DNA of 64,000 nt from Streptomyces sp. NBC_00620. Its GTDB lineage: Bacteria; Actinomycetota; Actinomycetes; Streptomycetales; Streptomycetaceae. The position numbers were made by a program, and so were the translations under genes. How positions within the stretch are numbered: position 1 is the stretch's first letter; each line of letters opens with the position of its first letter. The stretch covers positions 1,922,001 to 1,986,000 of the forward strand of contig NZ_JAPENY010000001.1 in assembly GCF_026341825.1 (NCBI RefSeq), in the 5' to 3' direction. Positions 1 through 8,006 of the stretch are shown piece by piece. Under the pieces are notes generated by a model. That model was given only the letters and a program-made list of their open reading frames with translations. It had not been told where the DNA came from and did not search any database.

Positions 1-117
1 CTCACATGCCACGGCCCCCTCGGACGGGCATGATCCGGATAAGGGTGGAAAGGTGAACTGTGTGTCATTGGGGGTACTCAGAACCCCCGACGTACGCCAC
101 CGAGGAGGAGGAAACCC

Positions 118-819
118 GTGACCCGCATCGACAGCGTGCGCGCCGCGAGCGGCTCGGCGAAGGACAGCGTGCTGCACGCCGCGGAAGTGGTGGCGCCTTA
201 CGCCGACACAGCCAAGGACAAGGCCTCGCACTATGCGCACGAGGCGCGTGTACGTCTCGCGCCCAAGGTGTCTCTGGCTGCCGAACAGGCCCGCGTCCAG
301 TACGACGCCCATCTCGCCCCACGCGTTGAGCAGGCTCGTACGCATGTGCCGCCGAAGGTCGACCAGGCAGCTCACGAAGCCGCCGTCCGTACCCGCAAGG
401 CGGCTCGTCAGGCCGCCGACTATTCCAAGCCGAGGATCGAGCAGGCGGTGGCCGCGGCCCAGCCCGTTCGGGAGGAGGCCGCGTCACGTGGTGTGGCGGC
501 ACTCGCCGCGCTGCGTGGTCAGGTCTCGCCGAAGGAGATCCAGAAGCTGGTCCGCAAGCAGGAACGGCGGGCGAGGGTCGGCCGTCTCGCCAAGGGTCTG
601 GCCGTCCTGGGCATTCTGGCGGGCGGCGCATTCGCTGCCTGGAAGTGGTGGGACAAGCAGGCCAACCCCGACTGGCTCGTCGAGCCGCCGGCCGCGACGG
701 AGGTGCCCGAGGCGGCTCACCTGACGTCGGTCGACGGCAGCGGCCAGTCCGACCTGGACCCCGAGGTCCAGGCCAAGGAGGCCGAGGAGGAAGCGGCGGA
801 GCGCGACGACCGCCACTGA
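118..819 (+). CDS. DUF5324 family membrane-anchored protein
   Basis: 233 aa, starting at GTG behind a strong GAGGAGGAGG ribosome binding site. The first 150 residues are Ala/Arg/Lys-rich and predicted helical, with repeated amphipathic stretches like those of apolipoprotein or PspA-type coiled proteins. One membrane segment lies at about residues 158-175, followed by a short acidic tail (Glu/Asp/Ala-rich, about 200-233). The layout matches the Streptomyces DUF5324 family, whose function is unknown. It probably lies along the inner face of the membrane with a single anchor. It is monocistronic: a 22-bp perfect hairpin follows. Family assignment is from sequence recall. Confidence 0.8.
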   Translation: MTRIDSVRAASGSAKDSVLHAAEVVAPYADTAKDKASHYAHEARVRLAPKVSLAAEQARVQYDAHLAPRVEQARTHVPPKVDQAAHEAAVRTRKAARQAADYSKPRIEQAVAAAQPVREEAASRGVAALAALRGQVSPKEIQKLVRKQERRARVGRLAKGLAVLGILAGGAFAAWKWWDKQANPDWLVEPPAATEVPEAAHLTSVDGSGQSDLDPEVQAKEAEEEAAERDDRH

Positions 820-850
820 CCTTCCGTCCTGGGTTCGGATTCTGATCTCA

Positions 851-900
851 ACATCGCTGTGGGGCAGGAGACTTGAGGGTCTCCTGCCCCACAGCGATGT
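851..900 (+). terminator. Long perfect hairpin after the DUF5324 gene
   Basis: Arms at 851-872 and 879-900 pair perfectly over 22 bp around a 6-nt loop. The hairpin lies 32 bp after the stop codon. There is no T-run, as is usual in Streptomyces. The last two bases of the right arm are also the first two bases of a parS-like site. Confidence 0.75.
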
Positions 901-912
901 TTCACGTGGAAC
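899..912. other. Degenerate parS-like site 1
   Basis: GTTTCACGTGGAAC differs from the parS consensus GTTTCACGTGAAAC at one base. The site begins inside the right arm of the preceding hairpin. Confidence 0.5.
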
Positions 913-941
913 CGGGGCGAGTTTCACATGTGGGCGACGAT

Positions 942-955
942 GTTTCACGTGGAAC
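942..955. other. Degenerate parS-like site 2
   Basis: A second GTTTCACGTGGAAC with the same single mismatch, 43 bp after the first. A weaker GTTTCACATG half lies between them at 921. Because both copies carry the same substitution, shared origin or maintenance is more likely than chance. Confidence 0.5.
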
Positions 956-1125
956 CGGCGAGCGGGCAGTGCCGTGAGCCCGCGAGCGTCGCGCCGTCGC
1001 GCCGTCGCGCCGAGAAGGAGTAATGCGATGAGTGACGAAGGGGGCTTGGTCGTCTGCGGGCAATGAGACCAATGCCCCCGGGCCGCCCCACCCACCCACT
1101 CACCCACGCTGCGCCTTGCCATGCA

Positions 1126-1167
1126 AAAGCCCCTCCGACCTGCGTTTCCGCAGGTCGGAGGGGCTTT
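1126..1167 (-). terminator. Terminator of the tRNA-Ala gene
   Basis: A perfect 19-bp stem (1126-1144 with 1149-1167) around loop TTTC, 7 bp downstream of the tRNA on the minus strand. The AAA/TTT at the stem ends gives a short U-run on the minus-strand transcript. Confidence 0.85.
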
Positions 1168-1174
1168 CCGGATG

Positions 1175-1247
1175 TGGAGCCTAGGGGAGTCGAACCCCTG
1201 ACATCTGCCATGCAAAGACAGCGCTCTACCAACTGAGCTAAGGCCCC
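1175..1247 (-). tRNA. tRNA-Ala (TGC anticodon)
   Basis: On the minus strand the gene starts GGGGCCTTAGCTCAG and ends in AGGCTCCA. The 7-bp acceptor stem, the D-loop AGCTCAGTTGGTAGAGC, the anticodon loop TTTGCAT (anticodon TGC) and the T-arm GTTCGACTC are all present. The total is 73 nt and CCA is not encoded. A strong hairpin follows directly. Confidence 0.95.
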
Positions 1248-1429
1248 GGAAGAGGAGCGTCCGGCCGAAAGTACCCCTTTCGACTGGCGCCGGGGACCAG
1301 AGTACCGGGTCACCCCCGGGATCTCGCAAAAAGATTGGGGGTCCCCGTGGACGACCACTCTCCGTAAGATGCTCGACGTGGTTCGCTACAGCGAACCGCG
1401 GTATTTGGGGAAGCGATGGGGAGACGCAA

Positions 1430-1978
1430 ATGGACGCCGCACAGCAGGAAGCAACCGCGAGAGCCCGGGAGCTGCAGCGGAACTGGTACGGGGAGCCGTT
1501 GGGGGCGCTCTTCCGTAGGCTCATAGACGATCTGGGACTCAACCAGGCGCGTCTTGCCGGGGTGCTGGGCCTGTCCGCGCCCATGTTGTCGCAGCTGATG
1601 AGCGGTCAGCGCGCCAAGATCGGCAATCCCGCGGTGGTGCAGCGGGTGCAGCTGTTGCAGGACCTGGCGGGGCAGGTCGTGGACGGCAGCGTCAGCGCCG
1701 CGGAGGCAACCGAGCGTATGGACGAGATCAAGAAGTCTCAGGGGGGCTCCGTGCTCAGCAACACCACACAGTCGACGAGCAGTTCGGGTGCGCCCACGGT
1801 CAAGCGGGTGGTCCGCGAGATCCAGTCACTGCTGCGCTCGGTGGCAGCCGCGGGGGACATCATCGACGCGGCGGACACTCTCGCCCCGACCCACCCGGAA
1901 CTGGCAGAGTTCCTCCGGGTGTACGGCGCCGGCCGCACCTCGGACGCGGTCGCGCACTACCAGTCGCACCAGAGCTGA
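1430..1978 (+). CDS. Helix-turn-helix DNA-binding protein
   Basis: 182 aa, ATG start. A lambda-repressor-like helix-turn-helix lies at about residues 36-61 (LGLNQARLAGVLGLSAPMLS). The middle (about 100-125) is Ser/Thr-rich, and a C-terminal helical region ends in ARTSDAVAHYQ-like sequence. The gene is followed after 209 bp by the Ser/Thr kinase gene on the same strand. A conserved HTH-kinase pairing here suggests the regulator may be a kinase substrate or partner, but that is inference. No effector-binding domain is visible. Confidence 0.8.
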   Translation: MDAAQQEATARARELQRNWYGEPLGALFRRLIDDLGLNQARLAGVLGLSAPMLSQLMSGQRAKIGNPAVVQRVQLLQDLAGQVVDGSVSAAEATERMDEIKKSQGGSVLSNTTQSTSSSGAPTVKRVVREIQSLLRSVAAAGDIIDAADTLAPTHPELAEFLRVYGAGRTSDAVAHYQSHQS

Positions 1979-2187
1979 ACGGAGGCCCGGCCGCTGCACA
2001 CTCGGCGCCTGGAGGCTCGCGACGCCTCCGGACACCGCACGTCAGGCAGCCGGGCACCTCATCGAGGTCCACGCGGCCGGGCGCTTCCGCGAAGTACCGG
2101 TCGTCCGGCACTTCACAGAGGTCCAGGCGTCCGTGCACGTCGGAAGAGGTCACCGGACCGACCGCCGTAGGGGGGCGACGCACGACC

Positions 2188-3933
2188 ATGGGTGAGGTCT
2201 TCGCGGGTCGGTACGAGCTGGTCGACCCGATCGGGCGTGGGGGAGTCGGTGCCGTCTGGCGCGCCTGGGATCATCGGCGGCGCCGGTATGTCGCCGCCAA
2301 GGTGCTGCAGCAGAGCGACGCGCACGCGCTGCTGCGCTTCGTGCGGGAGCAGGCGCTCCGGATCGACCATCCGCATGTCCTTGCTCCCGCCAGCTGGGCC
2401 GCCGACGACGACAAGGTTCTGTTCACCATGGACCTGGTCGCCGGCGGTTCGCTGGTCCATCTCGTCGCGGACTACGGTCCCCTGCCGCCGTCTTTCGTCT
2501 GCACCCTGCTCGACCAGTTGCTGGCCGGGCTCACCGCAGTGCACGCCGAGGGGGTCGTACACCGCGACATCAAGCCCGCCAACATCCTGCTGGAGGCCAC
2601 CGGCAGAGCCCGGCCACGGCTGCGGCTGTCCGACTTCGGCATCGCGATGCGGCTGGGAGAGCCACGGCTCACGGAGACCAACTACGTGGTGGGGACGCCC
2701 GGTTACTTCGCGCCCGAGCAGATGCTGGGCGCCGATCCGGACTTCCCCGCGGATCTGTTCGCTGTAGGTCTCGTCGCCCTGTATCTGTTGGAGGGCGCCA
2801 AACCCGATGCCAAGGCCCTGATCGAGTACTTCGCGGCGAACGGCACGCCTGCGGCTCCACGAGGCATTCCCGAGCCGCTGTGGCAGGTCGTGGCCACGTT
2901 GGTGCAGCCCGACCCGCAGGCGCGGTTCCGTACCGCCACGGGGGCGCGCAAGGCGCTCGCCTCGGCCGCCGAGCTGCTGCCGGAACCGAGCCCTGACGAC
3001 GAGCTGGTCGACGTCTTCGACCAACTCGGGCCGCTCCCGGAGGGGTTCGGCCCGGAGGGACCGCTGAGGGCCACACCGGGGGTGCGTGCGGCTGGGATAC
3101 CGCCCCGGCCACATTCGGCCTCCACAGCGACACAATTCGGCCCAGGGGAGGATCCGCCGGGGGCCAACCCTGCCGCTGGCCTTGCGACTGGCTCCGGCCA
3201 TGGGTCTGGTACGGGCTCCGGCTCCGAGCCATGGCAGCGCGGCTCGGGCACCCTGTCTCAGGGACCCGTCTCCGGTGCCACATGGCCAGGGTCCGTCACC
3301 GAGGGCGTACGGCCCGAGTTCGCCGACGATGACGTACAGCCAGGGTCTGTCCCCAGCAACGTACGACCGAATCCTGATCCCAGTGCTCCCCCCTCGGCCC
3401 CCGCACCCCACCCCAGTCCCGACCCCGTCCCCCCACAGCCGTCCGCGATGTCCGAAACCGGAAGTTTCCACCTGCCGCCACCCCATGCGGCCGCCCCTCA
3501 CACACAGCCGCAGCACCAGGGGCAGCCCCAGCCCCAGCAGGCATGGCACGAGACGCAGCAATACCGCGCCCCCCACCAAATGCCGCACCAGCCTGAGCAG
3601 CCGCCCACTCCCCCCACCTCGGTCGCGCTCCCGGCTCCAACTCCCCTCTACGCTCCGCCTTTCGAACCGACCCCCACTCCAACCCCCACGCAAGTGGCCT
3701 CCCCCCATCAGCCCGTGTCCCCGTCCGCCGCGATGCCGCAGCACGCGTACGCCTCTACTGGTTCATACACCGCTCGGTCCCCGCAGGTTCCGCATCCGGT
3801 GGGAGCAATCGCGGAGCATCGCGCCAGGCGGGCGCGGCCGCGCCCAGGGCCTCCCGCGAAGGTGGCCGTGCCGGTCCTGCTTCTCGCGCTGGCCTGCTTC
3901 GCGGTGGGTTTCTGGGCGTTGACCCAGATCTGA
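2188..3933 (+). CDS. Membrane-anchored Ser/Thr protein kinase
   Basis: 581 aa Hanks-type (PknB-like) kinase. The kinase domain spans about residues 8-265 and carries the Gly-rich loop GRGGVG (17-22), the ATP-anchoring Lys in VAAKVL (K38), the catalytic HRDIKPAN (H125-N132), DFG (149-151) and APE in the activation segment, so it should be active. A long disordered linker rich in Pro, Gln, Thr and Ser (about 285-550) follows, then a C-terminal membrane helix (about 557-578) with almost no external part. There are no PASTA repeats, so it does not look like a muropeptide sensor. The linker is encoded by unusually C-rich plus-strand DNA. The gene converges on the secreted-protein gene at 3978. Confidence 0.92.
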   Translation: MGEVFAGRYELVDPIGRGGVGAVWRAWDHRRRRYVAAKVLQQSDAHALLRFVREQALRIDHPHVLAPASWAADDDKVLFTMDLVAGGSLVHLVADYGPLPPSFVCTLLDQLLAGLTAVHAEGVVHRDIKPANILLEATGRARPRLRLSDFGIAMRLGEPRLTETNYVVGTPGYFAPEQMLGADPDFPADLFAVGLVALYLLEGAKPDAKALIEYFAANGTPAAPRGIPEPLWQVVATLVQPDPQARFRTATGARKALASAAELLPEPSPDDELVDVFDQLGPLPEGFGPEGPLRATPGVRAAGIPPRPHSASTATQFGPGEDPPGANPAAGLATGSGHGSGTGSGSEPWQRGSGTLSQGPVSGATWPGSVTEGVRPEFADDDVQPGSVPSNVRPNPDPSAPPSAPAPHPSPDPVPPQPSAMSETGSFHLPPPHAAAPHTQPQHQGQPQPQQAWHETQQYRAPHQMPHQPEQPPTPPTSVALPAPTPLYAPPFEPTPTPTPTQVASPHQPVSPSAAMPQHAYASTGSYTARSPQVPHPVGAIAEHRARRARPRPGPPAKVAVPVLLLALACFAVGFWALTQI

Positions 3934-3977
3934 TCGGAGCGTCCCAAGTCAGCGGCCCCGCAGCCGGTTCCACGGTC

Positions 3978-5462
3978 CTACGGGTACCGCGGCGCCCCAT
4001 GCTCCCTCGGAGCCGAAGCCGGAGGAGCCGGAACCGTATCCGCCTCCTCCACCACCGCCGACCCCGCGCCCGCCGCCGTCCCTGCCCGTCGCCGCGCAAC
4101 GACGGTCCACATCCCGAGCGTCAGCACCAGGACACTCCCCGCGCCGATCCCACCCGCGGCAATCAGTTTCATCGTTCCGCTATCGCTCTCGCCAGCACTA
4201 CCGCCGCCGGGCCCGCCCGCGCCACCCACCGCGTCCTCGATGTCCCCCGACGGAACGTCGAACGCGTCCCGGGGCTGTGCCTGCCCCGCGTACGCCGGCC
4301 CCGTCTGCGCGGTGCCGTCCACGCGCACGCGCAGTGTCAGCCCGAACGGTCCGTCACCGAACTTGTCGGCGACCTGCGAGGCGAGATGGACGACGAGGTA
4401 GTACGAGCCGGGGAACCGCATCGCGGTCACGCGGTCGCTGAGGGCGTAGCGGTTGTCGTAGGCGACGGGAGGCAGCGGATCAATCGCGGACGAGCGCTGG
4501 CTGCCGTCGTATCCGGAGCCGACGTCGTCGACGAAACCGCGAACGGGGTTGTACAGGGACATGGCCAGGGCCGTGCCCACATAGCCGTTGCCGCTGCTGT
4601 TCGAACTGCCCAGTTCGGCGGTGGTGTAGAGCTGTTGTCCCCAGTCGACCGGCACCTTGTAGAAGAGGGTCTGGCCGGGGCTGATCGTGTCCTGCCAGAC
4701 TCCCTGCTTCAGGGCGGTCGCCTTGGTGAAGCCCGCACCACCCAGTCGGGGCTGCGGTTCTCCCGCAAGGGCGTTGGGCGACGCGGAGTTCCAGGTCTCG
4801 GGTGCGGTCGTCGAACCGGCCTTCTTAAGGCTGGGCTCCGACACGAAGCCGAGCTCCAGGTCCCAGTCCCCGGAGGAGGAACCTGTCGTACCACTGCGCT
4901 CGACGACCACGTAGTACGTCCCCGCCGTCTGGCAGGCGTAGCGGTCGCCGTCTGTCTCGCGTGAGGCCCAGGCGGCGATCGGGCGGGAGCTCTGAGTGGC
5001 ACCGAAGTGCGCGGTCTCGGAGAAGGAGCAGTTGCGGCTGTTGCCGTCCTGCACCGACACCTTGACGGCGTCCGCGTAGGAGACCGTCTCGCCCGCCCTG
5101 GGGATGGCGGTGGCTGAGACGTACGCGTTGGACGTGGCGTCGAGTTGGAGGCGGTAGTAGAGCTTGCCGTCCCTCGGTATGGAGCTCTTGTACGCCTTTC
5201 CCGGGTCCAGGCGTACGGAGTTGGTGGTGTCCGCGGTGCCTTCGACCGGGATGGCGTCCTCGGCGAAGGCGTACGGCTTCGGCGTACCGGCGTTCCCCAC
5301 CTGTGAACCGGCAGCGGCAGCCTGGCCCGGCAGTGTGACGGTCACGCACATTGCCGCTACGGCAACCGCTACCGCCAGCGCGATCATCGTCGCTGTCGTG
5401 GCCGCGAGCGCCCGGCCGTGCATCGACATCGCGCGCCACCGCACCGTGCGCCGCCCCATCAC
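3978..5462 (-). CDS. Exported, membrane-anchored protein of unknown function
   Basis: 494 aa from a GTG placed 6 nt after GAGGGG. An ATG one codon later is equally possible. An N-terminal signal segment (about residues 12-45) is followed by a large Ser/Gly/Thr/Tyr-rich extracellular region, one C-terminal membrane helix (about 433-455) and a short Ala-rich cytoplasmic tail. The topology is that of an actinobacterial surface protein. I see no catalytic motif. It converges with the kinase gene, 44 bp away. The reading frame stays open upstream through a 12-bp tandem repeat, giving an implausible MPTD-repeat N-terminus, so the later start is preferred. Confidence 0.75.
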   Translation of the reverse strand: MMGRRTVRWRAMSMHGRALAATTATMIALAVAVAVAAMCVTVTLPGQAAAAGSQVGNAGTPKPYAFAEDAIPVEGTADTTNSVRLDPGKAYKSSIPRDGKLYYRLQLDATSNAYVSATAIPRAGETVSYADAVKVSVQDGNSRNCSFSETAHFGATQSSRPIAAWASRETDGDRYACQTAGTYYVVVERSGTTGSSSGDWDLELGFVSEPSLKKAGSTTAPETWNSASPNALAGEPQPRLGGAGFTKATALKQGVWQDTISPGQTLFYKVPVDWGQQLYTTAELGSSNSSGNGYVGTALAMSLYNPVRGFVDDVGSGYDGSQRSSAIDPLPPVAYDNRYALSDRVTAMRFPGSYYLVVHLASQVADKFGDGPFGLTLRVRVDGTAQTGPAYAGQAQPRDAFDVPSGDIEDAVGGAGGPGGGSAGESDSGTMKLIAAGGIGAGSVLVLTLGMWTVVARRRAGTAAGAGSAVVEEADTVPAPPASAPREHGAPRYP

Positions 5463-5512
5463 GCGCCACCCCTCGTAGCAGGCCTGTCCCCTATGCCTGT
5501 CCCTATACGTAT

Positions 5513-5560
5513 CCGTAGGCATGTCCGTAGCCATGTCTGTAGGCATGTCCATAGGCATGT
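5513..5560. repeat. Four 12-bp tandem repeats
   Basis: Four consecutive copies of CCGTAGGCATGT (units at 5513, 5525, 5537 and 5549, each with 0-2 changes) lie about 50 bp upstream of the exported-protein start. More degenerate CTGTCCCTATG units lie on the gene side. Confidence 0.85.
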
Positions 5561-5752
5561 CCGGGCCGTACGCCCAGCCCCGGTACAGGTATCCGTGGCC
5601 CCGGATCGTGGCCCATCCTGCCCCGCCCGGCGCCTCGCTATCCGCGCTATTCGGACGAGCGGCCGAAAGAGCCCTCTCCGTAGCACTCGAATTTGCCAGC
5701 GCGATGAATTTATTTGCTCACGTGAAGCGAGGGCTTCCAGAGCAACACAAAA

Positions 5753-5775
5753 CCCCGACCGCGAGGCGGCCGGGG
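5753..5775 (-). terminator. Hairpin after the DLW-39 gene
   Basis: CCCCGACCGC and GCGGCCGGGG form a stem with one internal mismatch around a 3-nt loop. The minus-strand transcript leaving it runs into GTTTTGTG, so this resembles a true intrinsic terminator. It lies about 40 bp after the stop of the small gene. Confidence 0.6.
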
Positions 5776-5812
5776 TCTGCTCTGAGACTGCTGTCTCGAC
5801 TGTTGTCGATAC

Positions 5813-5941
5813 TCACGAACCCGTGGGCACGGAGTCAGTCGCCTCCGTCCACAGATCCTGCTCGGCGCGATCCGCCTGGATCTGGCGGTACACGAGGAGC
5901 CCGCCGATGGCGGCCAGTGCGACCAGGAGGAGCTTCTTCAC
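5813..5941 (-). CDS. DLW-39 family small protein
   Basis: 42 aa, GTG start. One N-terminal hydrophobic helix (KKLLLVALAAIGGLLVYRQ, about residues 2-20) is followed by a short charged tail containing the diagnostic EQDLW motif (about 27-31). It matches the DLW-39 family of about 40-residue actinobacterial proteins found near gyrA and dnaA. It probably sits in the membrane with its tail in the cytoplasm. No function is known. An upstream extension to 6055 is open but lacks membrane-protein character and a better ribosome site. Confidence 0.8.
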   Translation of the reverse strand: MKKLLLVALAAIGGLLVYRQIQADRAEQDLWTEATDSVPTGS

Positions 5942-6278
5942 CGCGCGACCTCGTCTTTCCTTGACGTAGGGGACCTCTGGCGCCCGACTATACACACCGA
6001 CCGATATCGATCGGTGACCTGCGTCGGCGGCCAACTCGCCACCAGGACAGCGCATTAGGGGCGCAGGGAACCGCTCCGATCAAAGGGTGATCGCCTCCCT
6101 TCGGAAGGTGACCGCGCCCGCTTCGGCTCCCTCTTCTCCAGATTTCGGGCCTCATACGCCCGTCCGAGTGACTGTTCATCGGAAGATCGACACACGCCGG
6201 GCGTGGTCCACCACTTGGCGACCCCTATACACATCATGAGGAAAGTACGCAAATCACCCAACCCGAAAGTGAGGGACC
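5942..6278. other. Intergenic region between DLW-39 and the small exported gene
   Basis: 337 bp without a credible gene. It must hold the promoters of both divergent neighbours. I see no clear operator, repeat or hairpin beyond a short CCGAT-ATCG-ATCGG inverted repeat at about 6001. Confidence 0.5.
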
Positions 6279-6674
6279 ATGGCCAGGAATCAGGTCATGA
6301 AGCTGTGGACCGCCATCGTCACGCTCCTCCTCGCCGTGTTCACGGCGGCCGGATTCGTCACTACGACCGCAGCCGCGGCCGTACCTCAGTCAGGGACCGT
6401 CCGCAACGCCGGTACCCCGGCCGTGATGGTTCCGGCGGCGCCCGTCTGGTCCGGAGCACATGATCGGGGCCTGCCCCCGACAATGAAGCAGCGCATCCGA
6501 GCCGAGGCCCACGGTTCGTCCCCGTCCTGCCGCCATCGCCCGCCGCTGGACGCGACCGCTGCCGAGACGCTGGACGCAACCGAGGCCGCGACGACCGACT
6601 CTTCCGTCACAGCAGGCTCGACGACGGAAACCGGATCCACCAGCACGGTCGACTGCCCCGCCGGCGCCCGATGA
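6279..6674 (+). CDS. Small exported protein, DUF6344-like
   Basis: 131 aa, ATG behind GAGGGACC. An N-terminal signal peptide (hydrophobic core about residues 8-33, Ala-rich cleavage region at TTTAAAA) is followed by a segment with LPPTMKQRIRAEAHG and two Cys (about 75-87), then a low-complexity Thr/Ala/Ser/Glu tail. The LPPTMKQRIRAEAHG core is what I recall from Streptomyces DUF6344 proteins. The protein is probably secreted and its function is unknown. The tail has a biased codon pattern and may be disordered. Confidence 0.7.
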   Translation: MARNQVMKLWTAIVTLLLAVFTAAGFVTTTAAAAVPQSGTVRNAGTPAVMVPAAPVWSGAHDRGLPPTMKQRIRAEAHGSSPSCRHRPPLDATAAETLDATEAATTDSSVTAGSTTETGSTSTVDCPAGAR

Positions 6675-6696
6675 CCAGCATGTGCCGGCCTGTACG

Positions 6697-6948
6697 TCAG
6701 AGGGCGTCAGCAGATCTGCCGGAACCTTGTAGCGCGAGTTCGCCAGGCAGTTCGACGCGTGTGCCGCAGAAGCAGAACAGCGCCGCCTCGGCGGTGGCCG
6801 GTGCGCCCAGGTCGATCGTGAGGATCTCCTGTAGTTCCCGGAACAGTTCGGCTGTCTCGCTGCCCCGCGCGACCAGGATGCTCATTTCGTCGGGGTCCCA
6901 GATGGCGATCTTCGGCAGGTCGTCCGCCACGCAAATCAGGATGCACAC
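6697..6948 (-). CDS. Small protein of unknown function
   Basis: 83 aa from a GTG 5 nt behind GGGGAGG, the best ribosome site in the frame (an upstream in-frame start at 6978 has none). The sequence is acidic and compact, with VCILICVADD at the start and a Cys-rich ALFCFCGTR near residue 60. It has no membrane segment and no family I recognise. It lies 181 bp downstream of the XRE regulator gene on the same strand, so the two may be co-transcribed. Confidence 0.6.
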   Translation of the reverse strand: MCILICVADDLPKIAIWDPDEMSILVARGSETAELFRELQEILTIDLGAPATAEAALFCFCGTRVELPGELALQGSGRSADAL

Positions 6949-7129
6949 AGCTACCTCCCCAGGGGTGCACAAAAGCATGAAGTGATCCCGCTCCGGGAGG
7001 CCAGCGGACTACCGATCGTACTCGCGGCCCGTGCGCCATATATCCGCTCTCGGGATATTCCACAGAGATGTGCCACACCGGGGAGAACGTGGAGACAAAT
7101 CACCCAAGTCGGAGCTGTGCCAGTGTCCT

Positions 7130-7552
7130 TCAGATGGCGCGGCTGAGCTGGAGCATCGCCTCGGCGTTCTTGACCAGGTCACGCTGCCTGGACTCGGGCA
7201 GCTGCCGGTAGAGCCGCAGCAGCTGAGCCTCCCGTTCATCGCCACTGGGACCGGGTACCGGTCGTCCGACGGAGGCGAAGAACTCCCGCGGCGTGGTCTT
7301 CACACCCCAGCGACGGAACACCTCCACCATCGCCCGCAGTTTGTCGGGGTCGATGCGGGACGTTCCACGGGTCCGGTTCACCCACGCGTTGAGCGTCGGG
7401 TACGAGATGCCGGCCTGCTCGGCCAGATCCTTCTGCGTCCGGCCCTGCGCTTGGGCAAGAAGGCGTTCCAGCAGGGCAGCCAGGTCTTCACCCCTGTGGG
7501 CGAAGTCCTCGCCGGAGCCGAGTTCGCCGGATGGATGAGGGCCTTTGGTCAC
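7130..7552 (-). CDS. XRE family transcriptional regulator
   Basis: 140 aa from GTG. The helix-turn-helix is at about residues 38-62, including TQKDLAEQAGISYPTLNAWV. A C-terminal helical part (LLRLYRQLPESRQRDLVKNAEAML) resembles the dimerisation tail of small cytoplasmic repressors. It is divergent from the ECF sigma gene across a 454-bp repeat-rich region, so it is the natural candidate to bind there. Earlier in-frame starts (7564, 7633) lack ribosome sites and would add a Cys-rich tail unlike the family. Confidence 0.82.
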   Translation of the reverse strand: MTKGPHPSGELGSGEDFAHRGEDLAALLERLLAQAQGRTQKDLAEQAGISYPTLNAWVNRTRGTSRIDPDKLRAMVEVFRRWGVKTTPREFFASVGRPVPGPSGDEREAQLLRLYRQLPESRQRDLVKNAEAMLQLSRAI

Positions 7553-7695
7553 GTTTCCGAGCATCAACCAACAACATCCACATGCGCAAGTAGATCGCAG
7601 ATCGACATGCGGTTTTCCGGGAACAGGAAGCATTCAGCTCTACCCGCGTGCTACAGCATGCCCCTGAGACCCTCGGCCCACATGGGCTTTCCCTC

Positions 7696-7726
7696 TTGAC
7701 TAAATCTACATCTACATGAATAGTGT
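7696..7726 (+). promoter_or_regulatory. Candidate promoter upstream of the sigma/WhiB-like cluster
   Basis: TTGACT at 7696-7701 and TAGTGT at 7721-7726 with a 19-bp spacer fit a Streptomyces vegetative promoter. The spacer contains the first long direct repeat, and the -10 box is inside an inverted repeat. A transcript from here would carry a leader of about 270 nt before the sigma gene. Confidence 0.45.
7703..7720 (+). repeat. 18-bp direct repeat, copy 1
   Basis: AATCTACATCTACATGAA, identical to the copy at 7839-7856. It overlaps the candidate promoter spacer and contains two TCTACA half-sites in tandem. Confidence 0.9.
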
Positions 7727-7729
7727 AGA
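7711..7729. promoter_or_regulatory. Candidate operator in the divergent XRE/sigma region
   Basis: TCTACA-N7-TGTAGA is a perfect 6-bp-arm inverted repeat overlapping the candidate -10 box. Its position between a divergent XRE regulator and the operon it faces makes it the best operator candidate. Binding is inferred. Confidence 0.5.
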
Positions 7730-7838
7730 CACTGTGGGCCACTCGACCTCCCTACATCCCATCGACGCCCACGCGTCACCGAATCACCTGAGCGTGCCGT
7801 GCGCGACAGCTGCCGCCACACGCGTCCCTTACCTCAAG

Positions 7839-7856
7839 AATCTACATCTACATGAA
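7839..7856 (+). repeat. 18-bp direct repeat, copy 2
   Basis: AATCTACATCTACATGAA again, exact over 18 bp and 136 bp downstream of copy 1. Here it lacks the following TGTAGA arm, so it offers only the tandem half-sites. Confidence 0.9.
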
Positions 7857-7918
7857 GATTGGATATGGATGACGAAGGCCGCGCCTCCTGAAGCGATCAC
7901 CGCGACCACCGCCACCAC

Positions 7919-7950
7919 CTCGATCACCTCGATCACCTCGATCACCTCGA
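7919..7950 (+). repeat. 9-bp tandem repeat
   Basis: Three full copies of CTCGATCAC (7919, 7928 and 7937) and a partial fourth, about 55 bp before the sigma-factor start. The preceding ACCACCGCCACCAC is also repetitive. Confidence 0.9.
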
Positions 7951-8006
7951 CCCACCCGTCCTTAAGACGAGTCCACAAGCCTCTGTGACAAAGGAGCACA
8001 CAGTTC

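Noticed and set aside
1..117. Gene upstream of DUF5324
   Set aside because: No frame with a start and family similarity; only the promoter and leader of the first gene can be here.
2113..3744. 543-aa minus-strand open frame opposite the kinase gene
   Set aside because: Arg/Gly-rich low-complexity translation, opposite a gene with clear kinase motifs; a high-G+C shadow.
5720..5733. parS-like GCTCACGTGAAGCG
   Set aside because: Three mismatches to the core, beyond what I would call a site.
7703..7950. CRISPR array or iteron origin
   Set aside because: Only two 18-bp copies with unequal context, and a 9-bp tandem without spacers.
7716..7988. 90-aa plus-strand frame before the sigma gene, or a 39-aa version from 7869
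   Set aside because: No ribosome site; the translation is dominated by the 9-bp repeat (ITSITSITS). Kept as control region, although a leader peptide cannot be excluded.
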